Shown: one piece after another, positions 51,169 to 61,326 of the stretch
How positions within the stretch are numbered: position 1 is the stretch's first letter
How the letters are laid out: every line of letters starts with the position of its first letter
Origin: UKL13-2 sp036394575
Lineage (GTDB): Bacteria > Pseudomonadota > Gammaproteobacteria > Burkholderiales > Usitatibacteraceae
DNA: 64,000 bases
NCBI GenBank assembly: GCA_036394575.1
Contig: DASWEY010000050.1
Span: forward strand, 1-64,000
Direction of reading: 5' to 3'
Program-made: the position numbers and the translations under genes
The notes under the pieces: model-generated
What the model was told of the DNA's origin: nothing
Seen by the model: only the letters and a program-made list of their open reading frames with translations
The model's database searches: none

Positions 51169-53913
51169 TCAGTGCAGCAAGCTGGTCCAGGCCGCGATGA
51201 CCGCGTGGCGTTCATCGCTCAGTTCTTCCGTTCCGATCCAGGTCTTCTGCTCGTTATTGGTTCGCGCCCGGTGCTGCCGGTCGCGATAGGCCAGGTAGGC
51301 CTTGGCGACGCGCGCGGCGATGTCCTCGTCGAGAATGCCCAGGGCGCCGGCCCGCGTCAGCAGTGCGAAATTGCCGAGGTTGCGCAAAAACTCCGGGTGC
51401 TCGTGCGCATAGGCGAGGATCAGGTATTGGACGATGAACTCCACGTCGACAATGCCGCCGCGGGTGTGCTTCAGATCGAGCTGATCGGCGCGATCTTTTT
51501 TTTCGGCGCGCATCTTGTCGCGCATCTCGACAATTTCCGCGCGCAGTTTTTGCCGGTCGCGCGGTTTGCACAACACCGCGCTGCGGATCGCCTCGAAGGG
51601 CACCGCCAGCGTCTCGTCGCCGGCGCACCAGCGCGCCCGGGTCAGCGCCTGATGCTCCCAGGTCCAGGCGCGCTGCTGCTGGTAATCGCGGAACGCGTCC
51701 ATGCTCGATACCAGCAGGCCGGCGGCGCCGTCGGGGCGCAGGCGCAGATCGGTTTCATAGAGCACGCCGCCGGCGGTCATGGTATTCAACCAGCTGCTGA
51801 GGCGCTGCGCCAGCTTGCCGTAGGTTTCCGCGGCAATGCCGGAAGCGCCGTCGTATAAAAACACCAAATCGAGATCCGAGGCATAGCCGAGCTCCTTGCT
51901 GCCGAGTTTGCCGTAGCCGATCACGGCAAAGCCGGGCGGCGCGGAGGCGTCGCTGCCCGGCATGATGGCTTTCCAGGCTTGCGCCAGCGCGGTCGCAAGC
52001 AACATATCGGCGAGCGCCGAGAGCTCGTCGGACAGCGCCATCACGCCCAGCCGGCCCTCGATATCGGCGATGTTGAGCCTGAGGGTGATCACCTGCTTGC
52101 AGTGGCGCAGAATTTCGTAAAGCCGCTCGACGTCCCCGGCCGCGCGTGCGCATTCGGCATTCAGGCGCGCACGTTCCGCCACCCAGTCGATGGTGGCCTG
52201 GCTGGGGCGCCGCGCGCGCAATTCATCGAGCAGCACCGGATGGCGGCGTAGCAGTTCCGCCGCCCAGGCACTGCGCGCGGCGATATGCGTCACGCGCGCC
52301 AGCACCTCGGGATATTCGGCGAGCAGGGCGACATAGGTCTCGCGCTTGTCGATGGCGTCGAGCAGATCCAGCACGCGGAAAAAAGTCTGCTGCGGCGCGA
52401 GCTCGGCCAGCGCCAGCGTCAGGGCGGCGGGAATCAGCGCGGCGATGCGCTTGCGCGTGCGTTCCGACAGGGTTTTGGTGCGCGTGGCATTTTGCCAGGC
52501 GAGCACGCGTTCAATGACGGCCGGGCGTATTTTTGCCGCCGCGCCGTCCGCATCAATAGTGTCGAGAACCGCATGGATACTGGCTTCCAGGGCAGTTGCC
52601 CCGGCGGGTTCGGTGCGTGTGTCGGCATCAAACCCGGCGGCCGGATCGATCCCGCGCCGGGTTTCGGCAGCGGCAAACAGGGCGTCGAACTCGCGCGTGA
52701 CCACGCCGCGATGCGTCGCCAGCTGCGCCTCGAATGCCGGCCAATCGGCGGCGTTCATGGCTGCGGCGATGCGTTGCCGCTCGCCCTCGTCGAGCGGCAG
52801 GGCCTGGGTCTGCTGGTCATCGGCATATTGCAGCCGGTGTTCGAGGTTGCGCAGGAAAGTATAAGCATTGCCCAATTGTTCGACACGTTGCGCATCCAGC
52901 AGGCCCAGCCGGCCGATTTCAGCGAGCGCTTCACGCGTCGAGGTCAGTTGCAGGCGATGCTCGCGCCCGCCGCGAATCAACTGGTGAAGCTGCACGATGA
53001 ATTCGATTTCGCGGATGCCCCCGGCGCCGACCTTGATATCGTTGAGCCGGTTGCGCTTGCCGGCCTCGGCACGGATCTGCGCGTGCAACTCGCGCATTTC
53101 GCCGATGGCGCCATAGTCGTGATAGCGGCGGTAGACAAAGGGCGTCACCAGATTCATCAGGGCCGCCACGGTCGGGACCGCGCCGGTGATGGCGCGCGCC
53201 TTCAGCCAGGCATAGCGCTCCCAGGGGCGCGCCTGTGTCAGGAAATAGTGTTCCATCGCGCGCAGGCTGGAGACGAGGGGACCGCTGTCGCCAAAGGGGC
53301 GCAGGCGCATATCGACGCGAAACACGAATCCGTCCTCGTCCACCGCGTCGAGCGCGCGGATCACGCGCTTGCCGACCTCGGCGTGGAACTCATGCCAAGA
53401 GCGTTCGGCAGTCGCCTCGCCGTCTTCGGCGTAGACAAAAATGAGGTCGATGTCCGAAGACACATTCAGCTCATGCGCGCCAAGCTTGCCCATGCCGACG
53501 ATGAGCGTCTGCGCACCGGCCCCGGCCAGCATTGCATTGTCGAGGCCAAAGGCGGCGCCCACCATCCGGCGATGAAAATCGAGCGCCGCGATCAGGGTGA
53601 TGTCGGCAAGCGCGGAAATCGTGGTGACGGCTTCGGCCAGATCGGCAAGCCCATTGATGTCGCGGAAGATCAATCGGAGCATGACGCGTTGCCGCAATTT
53701 GCGCAGGACACGGTGCAGCGCGGTTTCCGATTCGCCCGTGGTCACCAACTCCGCGCGCATCGCTTCTGCCGTATACACCGTGTCGCTCCCGACCAGGAGG
53801 GCTTCGCGTTGTCCCGGATCGGCGGCGCAAAGCCGCTCCGCATAACGCGAGCAGCGAAACGTTTTGGCGAGCCGGGAGTCGAAAAGGGCGGAAATGGGTC
53901 TTACCTGCGGCAA
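51169..53913 (-). CDS. glnE: bifunctional glutamine synthetase adenylyltransferase/adenylyl-removing enzyme
   Basis: The product (about 914 residues) adenylylates and deadenylylates glutamine synthetase in response to PII. Two nucleotidyltransferase domains are visible: IVGMGKLGAHELNVSSDIDLIFVY in the N-terminal half and VIGYGKLGSKELGYASDLDLVFLY in the C-terminal half, each with the metal Asp pair (SDIDL and SDLDL). The start is uncertain: an open frame continues to a TTG at 54009, but that overlaps the divergent yhdP. A TTG at 53913 places the family N-terminus (YAERLCAADPG) about 25 residues in and avoids overlap. Confidence 0.92.
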   Translation of the reverse strand: MPQVRPISALFDSRLAKTFRCSRYAERLCAADPGQREALLVGSDTVYTAEAMRAELVTTGESETALHRVLRKLRQRVMLRLIFRDINGLADLAEAVTTISALADITLIAALDFHRRMVGAAFGLDNAMLAGAGAQTLIVGMGKLGAHELNVSSDIDLIFVYAEDGEATAERSWHEFHAEVGKRVIRALDAVDEDGFVFRVDMRLRPFGDSGPLVSSLRAMEHYFLTQARPWERYAWLKARAITGAVPTVAALMNLVTPFVYRRYHDYGAIGEMRELHAQIRAEAGKRNRLNDIKVGAGGIREIEFIVQLHQLIRGGREHRLQLTSTREALAEIGRLGLLDAQRVEQLGNAYTFLRNLEHRLQYADDQQTQALPLDEGERQRIAAAMNAADWPAFEAQLATHRGVVTREFDALFAAAETRRGIDPAAGFDADTRTEPAGATALEASIHAVLDTIDADGAAAKIRPAVIERVLAWQNATRTKTLSERTRKRIAALIPAALTLALAELAPQQTFFRVLDLLDAIDKRETYVALLAEYPEVLARVTHIAARSAWAAELLRRHPVLLDELRARRPSQATIDWVAERARLNAECARAAGDVERLYEILRHCKQVITLRLNIADIEGRLGVMALSDELSALADMLLATALAQAWKAIMPGSDASAPPGFAVIGYGKLGSKELGYASDLDLVFLYDGASGIAAETYGKLAQRLSSWLNTMTAGGVLYETDLRLRPDGAAGLLVSSMDAFRDYQQQRAWTWEHQALTRARWCAGDETLAVPFEAIRSAVLCKPRDRQKLRAEIVEMRDKMRAEKKDRADQLDLKHTRGGIVDVEFIVQYLILAYAHEHPEFLRNLGNFALLTRAGALGILDEDIAARVAKAYLAYRDRQHRARTNNEQKTWIGTEELSDERHAVIAAWTSLLH

Positions 53914-53980
53914 AAATGCGTCTGTCGTCCAGAATGGCGGCGCGACCGTTAAAATAGCATGTAGATCAACAATAACCAGA

Positions 53981-56900
53981 TTGCGCCGCCGGAGCCGGAT
54001 CATCAGCAAGTTTCGCTTTCATGTCCATATCGGACTTTTTTGCGCCCGAACCCTGTTCTGGGCGGCAATTGTCGTCGCCATCCTGGTTTCCCTGGCTGCA
54101 CTGGTACTGCGCTTTGCCGTGCTGCCGAATGTGGAACGCTATCAGACGGATATCATCAGCCGCGCCGCCACCTCATCGGGCATGGATGTGTCGGTCGGCG
54201 CGATCCGCGGCGGCTGGGTCGGCTTTCATCCCTATATCGAGATCGAGAATCTGGTTTTTCTGGAGCCGGCCTCAAGCACCTCGACCCTGCGCCCGGCGGG
54301 CGCGGTTGCCCTGAAACTGCCGCATGTGGACGCTTCGCTGTCCTGGTGGTCGCTGCTGCTGGGACAGATACGTTTTGCCGAAGTGAGCCTGCAGGCCCCT
54401 GAACTGACCCTGACGCGCGGCAAGGATGGGCTGATCTATTTCGCGGGCCGCGCCCTCAACCAGCCAAAAAACGGCGAGGACGACAGTCGTCTGCTCAATT
54501 TCCTGCTCGAGCAACCCGGGCTGCGTGTACAGCGGGCCAGCCTGACCTGGCGCGACGATCTGACGGCGCACGACGAATTGCGCTTCACCGATGTCGGGCT
54601 GCGGATCGAAAAGGCCGGCGCCTTCCATCATTTGGGCTTTGTCGCCACTCCGCCGCGACAGCTGGCGCGTGCAATCGAGGCTGCCGGCGATCTGCGGCTG
54701 GACAATAGCGATGGCCAGTGGCGCGTCAATGGCCGGCTGTTTGCCACAGTGAGCGGCGCCGACCTGAGCGCCTTGCGCGAGCATATTGCGGTTCCCGATG
54801 CCTTGCAGTCCGGGGTGGGCAATGTGCGGGTCTGGGTGGACATCGATAATTCGGCCATGGCAGTGATTGCCCCGGCGGCGGCGAGTGTGGCGCCGGCGAC
54901 CGTCGTGTCTAATGGTGCGGCCACCGCAAATACGGCGCCGGATGCCCGGCCGTCCGGCGCCGCCAACGATACCTTGGCCCTCTTTAATCCGATCCGCCTC
55001 ATCACCGCCGATCTCAATCTGGTCAATGCGCGTGCGCAACTGCAGGCCGACCTGGCCCCGCTGAATCTTTCCAGGCTGGCCGGGCGTATCGAATATCAGG
55101 CCCGCGAGGGCGGCTTCAGTATCAGCAGCAAGGGGCTTGAGATACGCACCCGCGACGGCGTGGTGTTGCCGGCCGCCGATTTCTCGTTGACCCTGCAGAA
55201 CCTCGGCGATGCGGCCAGGGCCAGGGGCGAGATTAGCGGCAATGGGGTCGATCTCAAGGTGATCGCGGCATTGCTGCAGTATTTTCCGGTCGGCAAGGAG
55301 GTGCGTGAAGGCGTTGCCGGCTTCGGTCCGCGCGGCGTGGTCAGGGAGTCGGTGTTCACCTGGACCGGGCCCCTTGAAAAACCTTCCAGTTACCGCATCA
55401 AGGGCGCCCTCAGCGATTTCGGTGTCAACGCGGTCGGCCGGATTCCGGGGGTCAGCAAATTCTCCGGCACCGTCGAAGGCGACGACAAAGGCGGTAAATT
55501 CACCGTGGCCGCCAGGAATGTGTCGCTGGACGTGCCCAATCTGTTTCGCGCGCCGCTGGGATTCGATACTTTCGATGGCGATGGCGCCTGGCAGGTGACG
55601 CCGGAAGCGGTCGTGGTCGAGCTGGCCCGTCTCAGTTTCACCAATGCCGATCTCACGGGCGAAATTGCCGGGCGTTATTCGCGGCTGCGCAGCGCATCCG
55701 ACCATGCCGGTACGGCGATCTCCGTGGAAAAACAACCCGGCTCGCTGGATATCAAGGGAACATTCGCGCATGTGAAAGCCACCAGCGTGGGCAATTATCT
55801 GCCCAATGGCATCGCCCAGACCCGCGACTATCTGGATTGGGCGATCCGCGGCGGCGAAATGACCTCGGCAACCTTTCAGCTGAAGGGCGATATTTACCAG
55901 TTCCCGTTTCGCCACGGTAAAGGCGGCGAGTTCAAGAGTGTCGCCCACCTTGCCAAGGTGGATTTTCGCTATGCCGAAGGCTGGCCGATCATCAATGATA
56001 TCGGCGCCGAAATGGTGTTCGAGAACACCAAATTCAGCGTCCGCTCGGATCGCGCGCAAATTTTCAAAACCAGGCTCGGCGTTACCTCGGTGCTGATCAA
56101 TGATCTTGCCGAGCAGCCGCAAACACTTGAAATAAGTTCCAGTGCAGATGCACGCGCCGAGGACGTTTCGCGCTTCCTGCGCGAAAGTCCGCTGGCCTCC
56201 AGCGTCGGGGCGTTCACGCGGGTTGTGAGTCTTGAAGGACCCGGCAGCCTTGAACTGGCGCTGAAGATACCGCTGGGCAGCAAAGGACAGGTCAAGGTGG
56301 ACGGCAAGTACAGTGTCAATCGCGCGACAGCGAAAACCATTTTCGGTCCGGTGATCAGCAGTCTTTCCGGCGGCGTCACCTTTACGGAAAACGGCGTGAA
56401 AAGCTTTGCGCCGACCGGGACCGCCAATGCCCTGAGCGGCACCGCGTTCGGCAACCCCTTCTCGATCAGCATCAATGGCGGCGGTAGCGCCGGGGTGACC
56501 ACGGAATTCAGCGCCCGCGCGGACCTGGCGCAATTGGCCGATGTGCTGCCGTTCAAAATGCCGCAGCAAGTCGCGGGCACCGCGAATTTCGATGGGCGCA
56601 TTCTGTCCCGATCCGGCGGCACCGAGGTCATTATTGATTCTCCGCTCACCGGCATCGCATCGGCACTGCCGTACCCGCTCGCCAAACGCGTGGATGAGGC
56701 GCGCGCGCTACGGGTGCAGATTGTCGATACGGCGCAGGCCACGGAGCGCATCCTGGTCGCGGTTGCGGGCAATGCGGCTGCCGGCGGGCAGGCCGAAGCG
56801 CTCGAGACGCGGATTGAAGCACGCTTTCAGCGGCGCTTTGACAGCAATGGCGTGCCGCAGGGACTGTTCGGCGGCATGGCGATGGTCGGCATGCCGGCGA

Positions 56901-58258
56901 AGGACGAGACGATTCCGGCGGGCTTATGGTTGGGTGGCACCCTCAGGCAATTCGATTTTGATGCTTGGCTCAAGGCCTTCAAGGATTTTTATCCGCCTGC
57001 GCAGCCCGCAGGCGCCGATGCGCCGACGCCGACAGGCAGCGGCGCAGTTCAGATCGCCGGCTTCGATGTCAAATTGGACAGTCTGCTGGCCTACGGCCGT
57101 CCGTTTGGCGCCATGAGCCTGAAGGGCCGCCAGACCAGTAACGAATGGCAATTTAATGTGGACAGCGCCGAGGCCGTCGGCGAATTCAATTGGCGGCCTG
57201 CCGCTTTCGATGATCGCGGGGAGGTGCGCGCGCGTCTCGTTAAATTTGTGCTCAATGACGAAAGTTCGCCGCTGACCGCGCCGCAGCCGATCGTTGAGGC
57301 GGTGCGCGAGGCGGACTTCCCGGCGCTCGATATCGTCGCCGACAGTTTTACGCAAAAGGATCGCTGGCTGGGCAAGCTTGAATTGCGCGCCAGGCCGCAG
57401 GGCCGCGATTGGAAAATCGACCAGCTGAATATCTCCAATGGCCATGTCACCCTGCAAATGGATGGCATCTGGCAGCGTGCCGTCGAGCCGGCGTCCTCGG
57501 TGGATGGGACGCCGACATCGCGCACCACGATGAATATCAGCCTCGATTCATCGAACCTGAATGCCCTGCTGGGCCAGTTTGGCTATGGTGATCAAATCCG
57601 CGGCGGGACCGGCAAACTGAGGGGAAAACTTTCCTGGCCGGGCCATGTCTACCAGATGAAGCTGGTCAATTTGTCGGGGAACTTCGCCATTGAAGCCAAC
57701 AAAGGACAATTCGCCAAGATCGAACCCGGTGCCGGCAAATTGCTTGGCCTGATGAGCTTGCAGTCCCTGCCGCGCCGTCTGACGCTGGATTTTCGCGATT
57801 TATTCTCGGAGGGATTCGCCTTCGACTCCATCGAGGGCGACTTCAGCATCAAGGACGGCATCATGTTTACCGATAATTTCCAGCTGGCCGGCCCGGCTGC
57901 CGGCGTGCGCATGACCGGCGATATTTCGTTGCCTGCGGAGCGTCAGAATTTGCTGGTGACGGTGGTGCCCAAGCTCAGTGAAGGGGTTGCTCTGAGTATT
58001 GGTGTGGCCACGCTCAATCCAGCGATAGCGCTGGCTGCCTTGTTCGGGCAAAAGGTGCTGCAAGGCCCGGTCGAAAAGATTTTCTCGTTTCAACTGGCTG
58101 TTTCGGGGACATGGGATAATCCCCAAGTGGAACGCCTTGCCAAAGGGGGGGCGCCGGTGGTACTGCCGCCGGGTGCCATTTCCCCGGTTCCTCCAGTCGC
58201 GCCTGCCCCGGGCGCCGACCCTGCCAAATCCGAACCTGCTGTCAAGGCGACACCGTGA
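53981..58258 (+). CDS. yhdP: YhdP-family AsmA-like envelope lipid transport protein
   Basis: The product (about 1425 residues) belongs to the YhdP/TamB/AsmA group, long beta-taco proteins anchored in the inner membrane and implicated in phospholipid transport to the outer membrane. The N-terminus holds one transmembrane helix (about 25-47, FWAAIVVAILVSLAALVLRF); the rest is repetitive beta structure with the YhdP central and AsmA-like C-terminal regions. The C-terminal 40 residues are Pro/Ala-rich. A TTG at 53981 is taken as start because it gives a short basic N-terminus before the helix; upstream ATGs would overlap glnE. Its stop overlaps the next gene by 4 bases. Confidence 0.9.
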   Translation: MRRRSRIISKFRFHVHIGLFCARTLFWAAIVVAILVSLAALVLRFAVLPNVERYQTDIISRAATSSGMDVSVGAIRGGWVGFHPYIEIENLVFLEPASSTSTLRPAGAVALKLPHVDASLSWWSLLLGQIRFAEVSLQAPELTLTRGKDGLIYFAGRALNQPKNGEDDSRLLNFLLEQPGLRVQRASLTWRDDLTAHDELRFTDVGLRIEKAGAFHHLGFVATPPRQLARAIEAAGDLRLDNSDGQWRVNGRLFATVSGADLSALREHIAVPDALQSGVGNVRVWVDIDNSAMAVIAPAAASVAPATVVSNGAATANTAPDARPSGAANDTLALFNPIRLITADLNLVNARAQLQADLAPLNLSRLAGRIEYQAREGGFSISSKGLEIRTRDGVVLPAADFSLTLQNLGDAARARGEISGNGVDLKVIAALLQYFPVGKEVREGVAGFGPRGVVRESVFTWTGPLEKPSSYRIKGALSDFGVNAVGRIPGVSKFSGTVEGDDKGGKFTVAARNVSLDVPNLFRAPLGFDTFDGDGAWQVTPEAVVVELARLSFTNADLTGEIAGRYSRLRSASDHAGTAISVEKQPGSLDIKGTFAHVKATSVGNYLPNGIAQTRDYLDWAIRGGEMTSATFQLKGDIYQFPFRHGKGGEFKSVAHLAKVDFRYAEGWPIINDIGAEMVFENTKFSVRSDRAQIFKTRLGVTSVLINDLAEQPQTLEISSSADARAEDVSRFLRESPLASSVGAFTRVVSLEGPGSLELALKIPLGSKGQVKVDGKYSVNRATAKTIFGPVISSLSGGVTFTENGVKSFAPTGTANALSGTAFGNPFSISINGGGSAGVTTEFSARADLAQLADVLPFKMPQQVAGTANFDGRILSRSGGTEVIIDSPLTGIASALPYPLAKRVDEARALRVQIVDTAQATERILVAVAGNAAAGGQAEALETRIEARFQRRFDSNGVPQGLFGGMAMVGMPAKDETIPAGLWLGGTLRQFDFDAWLKAFKDFYPPAQPAGADAPTPTGSGAVQIAGFDVKLDSLLAYGRPFGAMSLKGRQTSNEWQFNVDSAEAVGEFNWRPAAFDDRGEVRARLVKFVLNDESSPLTAPQPIVEAVREADFPALDIVADSFTQKDRWLGKLELRARPQGRDWKIDQLNISNGHVTLQMDGIWQRAVEPASSVDGTPTSRTTMNISLDSSNLNALLGQFGYGDQIRGGTGKLRGKLSWPGHVYQMKLVNLSGNFAIEANKGQFAKIEPGAGKLLGLMSLQSLPRRLTLDFRDLFSEGFAFDSIEGDFSIKDGIMFTDNFQLAGPAAGVRMTGDISLPAERQNLLVTVVPKLSEGVALSIGVATLNPAIALAALFGQKVLQGPVEKIFSFQLAVSGTWDNPQVERLAKGGAPVVLPPGAISPVPPVAPAPGADPAKSEPAVKATP

Positions 58259-59151
58259 TCCTGACCCGCAACTCCTCGCCCCTGCCTGACGACCTTGCCA
58301 AAGTCCAGCAGTCCACGCAATCGTTTTTTCGCGTCGCTGCCATTCAGATGGCCAGCGGTCCGAACATCCAGGCCAATCTCCAGGAGGCAACCCGTTTGGT
58401 CGAGCTGGCGGCATCGACCGGCGCGCGCATTGTCGCCCTGCCGGAATACTTTGCGATCATGGGGATGAAAGACACGGACAAGGTGGCGGTGCGTGAGCGC
58501 GAGGGGGATGGTCCGATTCAGAACTGGCTGGCCGAAACGGCGGCGAAACATCGTATATGGCTGATCGGCGGCTCGATCCCGATGGAATCCGGCATGCCGG
58601 GCAAGGTGCGCAATTCCTGCCTGGTATACGACAAGGAAGGCCGCCAGGTCGCGCGCTACGACAAGATCCACCTGTTCAATCTCTCCCTCGGCACCGAGAA
58701 TTTCTCGGAAGAACGCACCATCGAGCCGGGTAGCCGCGTGGCGGTGCTGGATTCGCCGTTCGGACGCATCGGCCTGTCGATTTGCTACGATCTGCGGTTC
58801 CCCGAGTTGTATCGGGCGATGGGCGATGTCGATATCATCCTGATTCCCTCCGCGTTTACCGCCACCACCGGCAAGGCGCACTGGGAACCGCTGATTCGCG
58901 CGCGCGCCATCGAAAACATGGCCTATGTGATCGCTCCGGCGCAGGGCGGCTATCACGTCAACGGCCGCGAGACGCATGGCGATTCGATGATCGTCGATCC
59001 CTGGGGGGTGGTGCTGGACCGTCTGCCGCGCGGCTCGGGTGTGGTGGTCGCCGGCGTTTACCCGCAATATCTGAAAAAAATCCGCCAGAGCCTGCCGGCA
59101 TTGAAGCATCGCACCCTGGGCCTTGGCCGCGGCGACAGCGCCGACGGCTAG
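58255..59151 (+). CDS. nitrilase-superfamily carbon-nitrogen hydrolase (Nit1/Nit2-like)
   Basis: The product (298 residues) has the Glu-Lys-Cys triad of the superfamily: ALPEYFAIM, YDKIHLFNLSLG and SICYDLRFPELYR. That pattern, with the last motif, is close to Nit-type deaminated glutathione amidases and omega-amidases, so repair of a deaminated metabolite is likely. The GTG start overlaps the yhdP stop (GTGA). Its place between yhdP and tldD is a recurring betaproteobacterial arrangement. Exact substrate not determined. Confidence 0.88.
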   Translation: MILTRNSSPLPDDLAKVQQSTQSFFRVAAIQMASGPNIQANLQEATRLVELAASTGARIVALPEYFAIMGMKDTDKVAVREREGDGPIQNWLAETAAKHRIWLIGGSIPMESGMPGKVRNSCLVYDKEGRQVARYDKIHLFNLSLGTENFSEERTIEPGSRVAVLDSPFGRIGLSICYDLRFPELYRAMGDVDIILIPSAFTATTGKAHWEPLIRARAIENMAYVIAPAQGGYHVNGRETHGDSMIVDPWGVVLDRLPRGSGVVVAGVYPQYLKKIRQSLPALKHRTLGLGRGDSADG

Positions 59152-59220
59152 CCTGGAATTTACCGCAATATCCCCCAAGTTACCCTTGTCTCCGGCCATT
59201 CGCGCCGCATCTGGAATGTC

Positions 59221-60660
59221 ATGAACACTTCGCACCTCAGTATTGCCCGGCAAACCCTGCTGGCTCCCTACGCGCTCACCGAGTCCTCGCTCGAATCAGT
59301 GTTCGGCGACATCATGCTGCATGACGCCGACTACGCCGACCTTTACTTCCAGTACTCGCGCTCCGAGGGCTGGAGCCTCGAGGAAGGGCGGGTGAAATCA
59401 GGCAGCTTCAATATCGACCAGGGGGTCGGCGTGCGCGTGGTGTCGGGCGAAAAGACCGCCTTCGCGTATTCGGACGACATCAGCCTGCCCGCCTTGCAGG
59501 ACGCGGCACGCGCCACGCGCAGCATCGCGCGTGTCGGCGGCAACGGTGGGGCGACGGCGTCGACGCAGAAAGCCAGCCACGCGCTGTATATGCCCACCGA
59601 CCCGGTGTCGAGTTTTGCCGATGGCGAAAAAGTGAAGATCCTCGAGCGCCTCGAGCAATTCGCGCGCAGCATCGATCCGCGCGTCAAGGAAGTGATGGGA
59701 CGCCTGTCGGGCGAATACGAAGTGGTGATGGTGGCGCGGCACGACGGCGTGATGGCGGCGGATGTGCGCCCGCTGGTGCATATTGGCCTGACCGTGATCG
59801 CGGAGCAAAACGGCCGGCGCGAGCAGGGCCACACCGGCGGCGGCGGTCGCTATGACTATCACTACTTTACCGACGAGGTGCTGAAAGGCTATGCGCAGGC
59901 GGCGGTGCGCGAGGCGCTGATCAACCTCGATGCGCGCCCTGCGCCGGCCGGGCAGATGTCGGTGGTGTTGGGCCCCGGCTGGCCTGGAATCCTGCTGCAC
60001 GAGGCTGTCGGTCACAGCCTCGAGGGCGATTTCAACCGCAAGGGCAGCTCCGTATTCGCCAACCGCATGGGCGAGCGGATTGCGGCCCCCGGCGTGACGG
60101 TCGTCGATGACGGCACCATGACGGACCGGCGCGGCTCGCTCAATGTTGACGACGAGGGCAACCTCACGCAGCGCAATGTGCTGATCGAGGATGGCATTCT
60201 CAGGGGCTATATGCAGGATTCGCTCAACGCCAGGCTGATGAAAGTGTCCGTCACCGGCAATGCGCGCCGCGAGTCGTATGCGCATATTCCGATGCCGCGC
60301 ATGACCAACACCTATATGCTGGGCGGCGACAAGAGCCGGGATGAAATCGTCGCCTCGATGAAGCGCGGGCTTTACGCCGTCAATTTCGGCGGCGGACAGG
60401 TGGATACCACCAGCGGCAAGTTCGTGTTTTCCGCCTCGGAAGCGTATATGGTCGAAGACGGAAAAATTCTCTACCCGGTGGTCGGCGCCACCCTGATCGG
60501 CAACGGCATCGAATCGCTGAAACAGATCACCATGATCGGTAACGATATGCAGCTCGACGGCGGCCTCGGGGTATGCGGCAAGGAAGGCCAGAGCGTGCCG
60601 GTCGGCGTGGGCCAGCCCACCTTGCGTATCGAGGGACTGACCGTGGGCGGTACGGCGTGA
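59221..60660 (+). CDS. tldD: metalloprotease TldD
   Basis: The product (479 residues) is the catalytic half of the TldD/TldE metalloprotease, which trims unstructured peptides (including CcdA and microcin precursors in E. coli). The metal site is LLHEAVGHSLEGDFN (about 258-272, HExxxH), and the GNARRESYAHIPMPRMTNTYM stretch (about 340-360) matches the family. The partner TldE/PmbA is not in the window. It is probably co-transcribed with the upstream amidase gene. Confidence 0.95.
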   Translation: MNTSHLSIARQTLLAPYALTESSLESVFGDIMLHDADYADLYFQYSRSEGWSLEEGRVKSGSFNIDQGVGVRVVSGEKTAFAYSDDISLPALQDAARATRSIARVGGNGGATASTQKASHALYMPTDPVSSFADGEKVKILERLEQFARSIDPRVKEVMGRLSGEYEVVMVARHDGVMAADVRPLVHIGLTVIAEQNGRREQGHTGGGGRYDYHYFTDEVLKGYAQAAVREALINLDARPAPAGQMSVVLGPGWPGILLHEAVGHSLEGDFNRKGSSVFANRMGERIAAPGVTVVDDGTMTDRRGSLNVDDEGNLTQRNVLIEDGILRGYMQDSLNARLMKVSVTGNARRESYAHIPMPRMTNTYMLGGDKSRDEIVASMKRGLYAVNFGGGQVDTTSGKFVFSASEAYMVEDGKILYPVVGATLIGNGIESLKQITMIGNDMQLDGGLGVCGKEGQSVPVGVGQPTLRIEGLTVGGTA

Positions 60661-60679
60661 ACGGCGGAGATCGCCAATA

Positions 60680-61192
60680 ATGACTGAAGCGTTGTCCGGG
60701 GCCGATGTACCGACCATCGGCCCCGAACGGATTCCACTGCGTTTTCCGGATGGGTTTTCGACGCGTGCCGTCATGGCGGTGATGACCGAAAAGTTCGGCC
60801 TGCGCGGCCTGCGCATTGCCGCCATGATCGGCTTCATGGTCGGCTACCTGTGGTGGAAGGGCTGCTCGTCGATTCCTTGCGCCTTGCTCTATGGATTCGC
60901 AGTGCTTTGCCTGGTGTTCTTTGCTGGCGTGGTGTGGGCGGCCAAGGATGCGCTGGACAAGTTCGTGGCACGGCACCAGGGCGATGCCTGGTTGATCGTT
61001 GACGAAGCCGGCATCGGCGGCGAGGCGCGCGGTGAACGGTTTCAGATACCCTGGGAAGGGTTTCGGCGCATCGTCGCGCGCCGCGATTTCTGGCTGTTGG
61101 AAACCCGGCAGGGCGGCTGGATGGTATTGCCCACAACGGCGTTCACCGCGCGTGCCTGGACCTTGTTCAGGCAAAAGGCCAGAAACCGCTAG
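60680..61192 (+). CDS. small membrane protein with YcxB-like C-terminal domain
   Basis: This 170-residue protein has two hydrophobic helices (about 45-60 and 68-90) and a soluble C-terminal part with the pattern ERFQIPWEGFRRIVARRDFWLL then WMVLPTTAF, which resembles YcxB-like domains of unknown function. GGAG lies about 12 bases before the ATG. It is 19 bases after tldD and probably in the same transcript. Confidence 0.7.
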   Translation: MTEALSGADVPTIGPERIPLRFPDGFSTRAVMAVMTEKFGLRGLRIAAMIGFMVGYLWWKGCSSIPCALLYGFAVLCLVFFAGVVWAAKDALDKFVARHQGDAWLIVDEAGIGGEARGERFQIPWEGFRRIVARRDFWLLETRQGGWMVLPTTAFTARAWTLFRQKARNR

Positions 61193-61326
61193 CCCGCGCT
61201 GCTGAGGCTCGTCACAAACTGCCAGGCACCGAAATGGTGCCGCGGTAGGTCAATGGTGTCGCATCTGGTCGTGTGCGTCGCTGTTGCCGATGTTAAGATT
61301 TGGGAATTGTTTTTTTGACTGAGCCG

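Noticed and set aside
53910..53920. CAAAAATGCG near glnE start as a fourth copy of the palindromic repeat
   Set aside because: Only the 8-base loop word matches; the arms are absent.
52285..53952. Open frame of 555 residues opposite glnE
   Set aside because: It lies inside glnE on the other strand, has no motifs and would conflict with two nucleotidyltransferase domains.
61225..61241. GGCACC-GAAAT-GGTGCC hairpin after the YcxB-like gene
   Set aside because: The stem is only 6 bp and there is no T tract after it, so it is not a convincing terminator.
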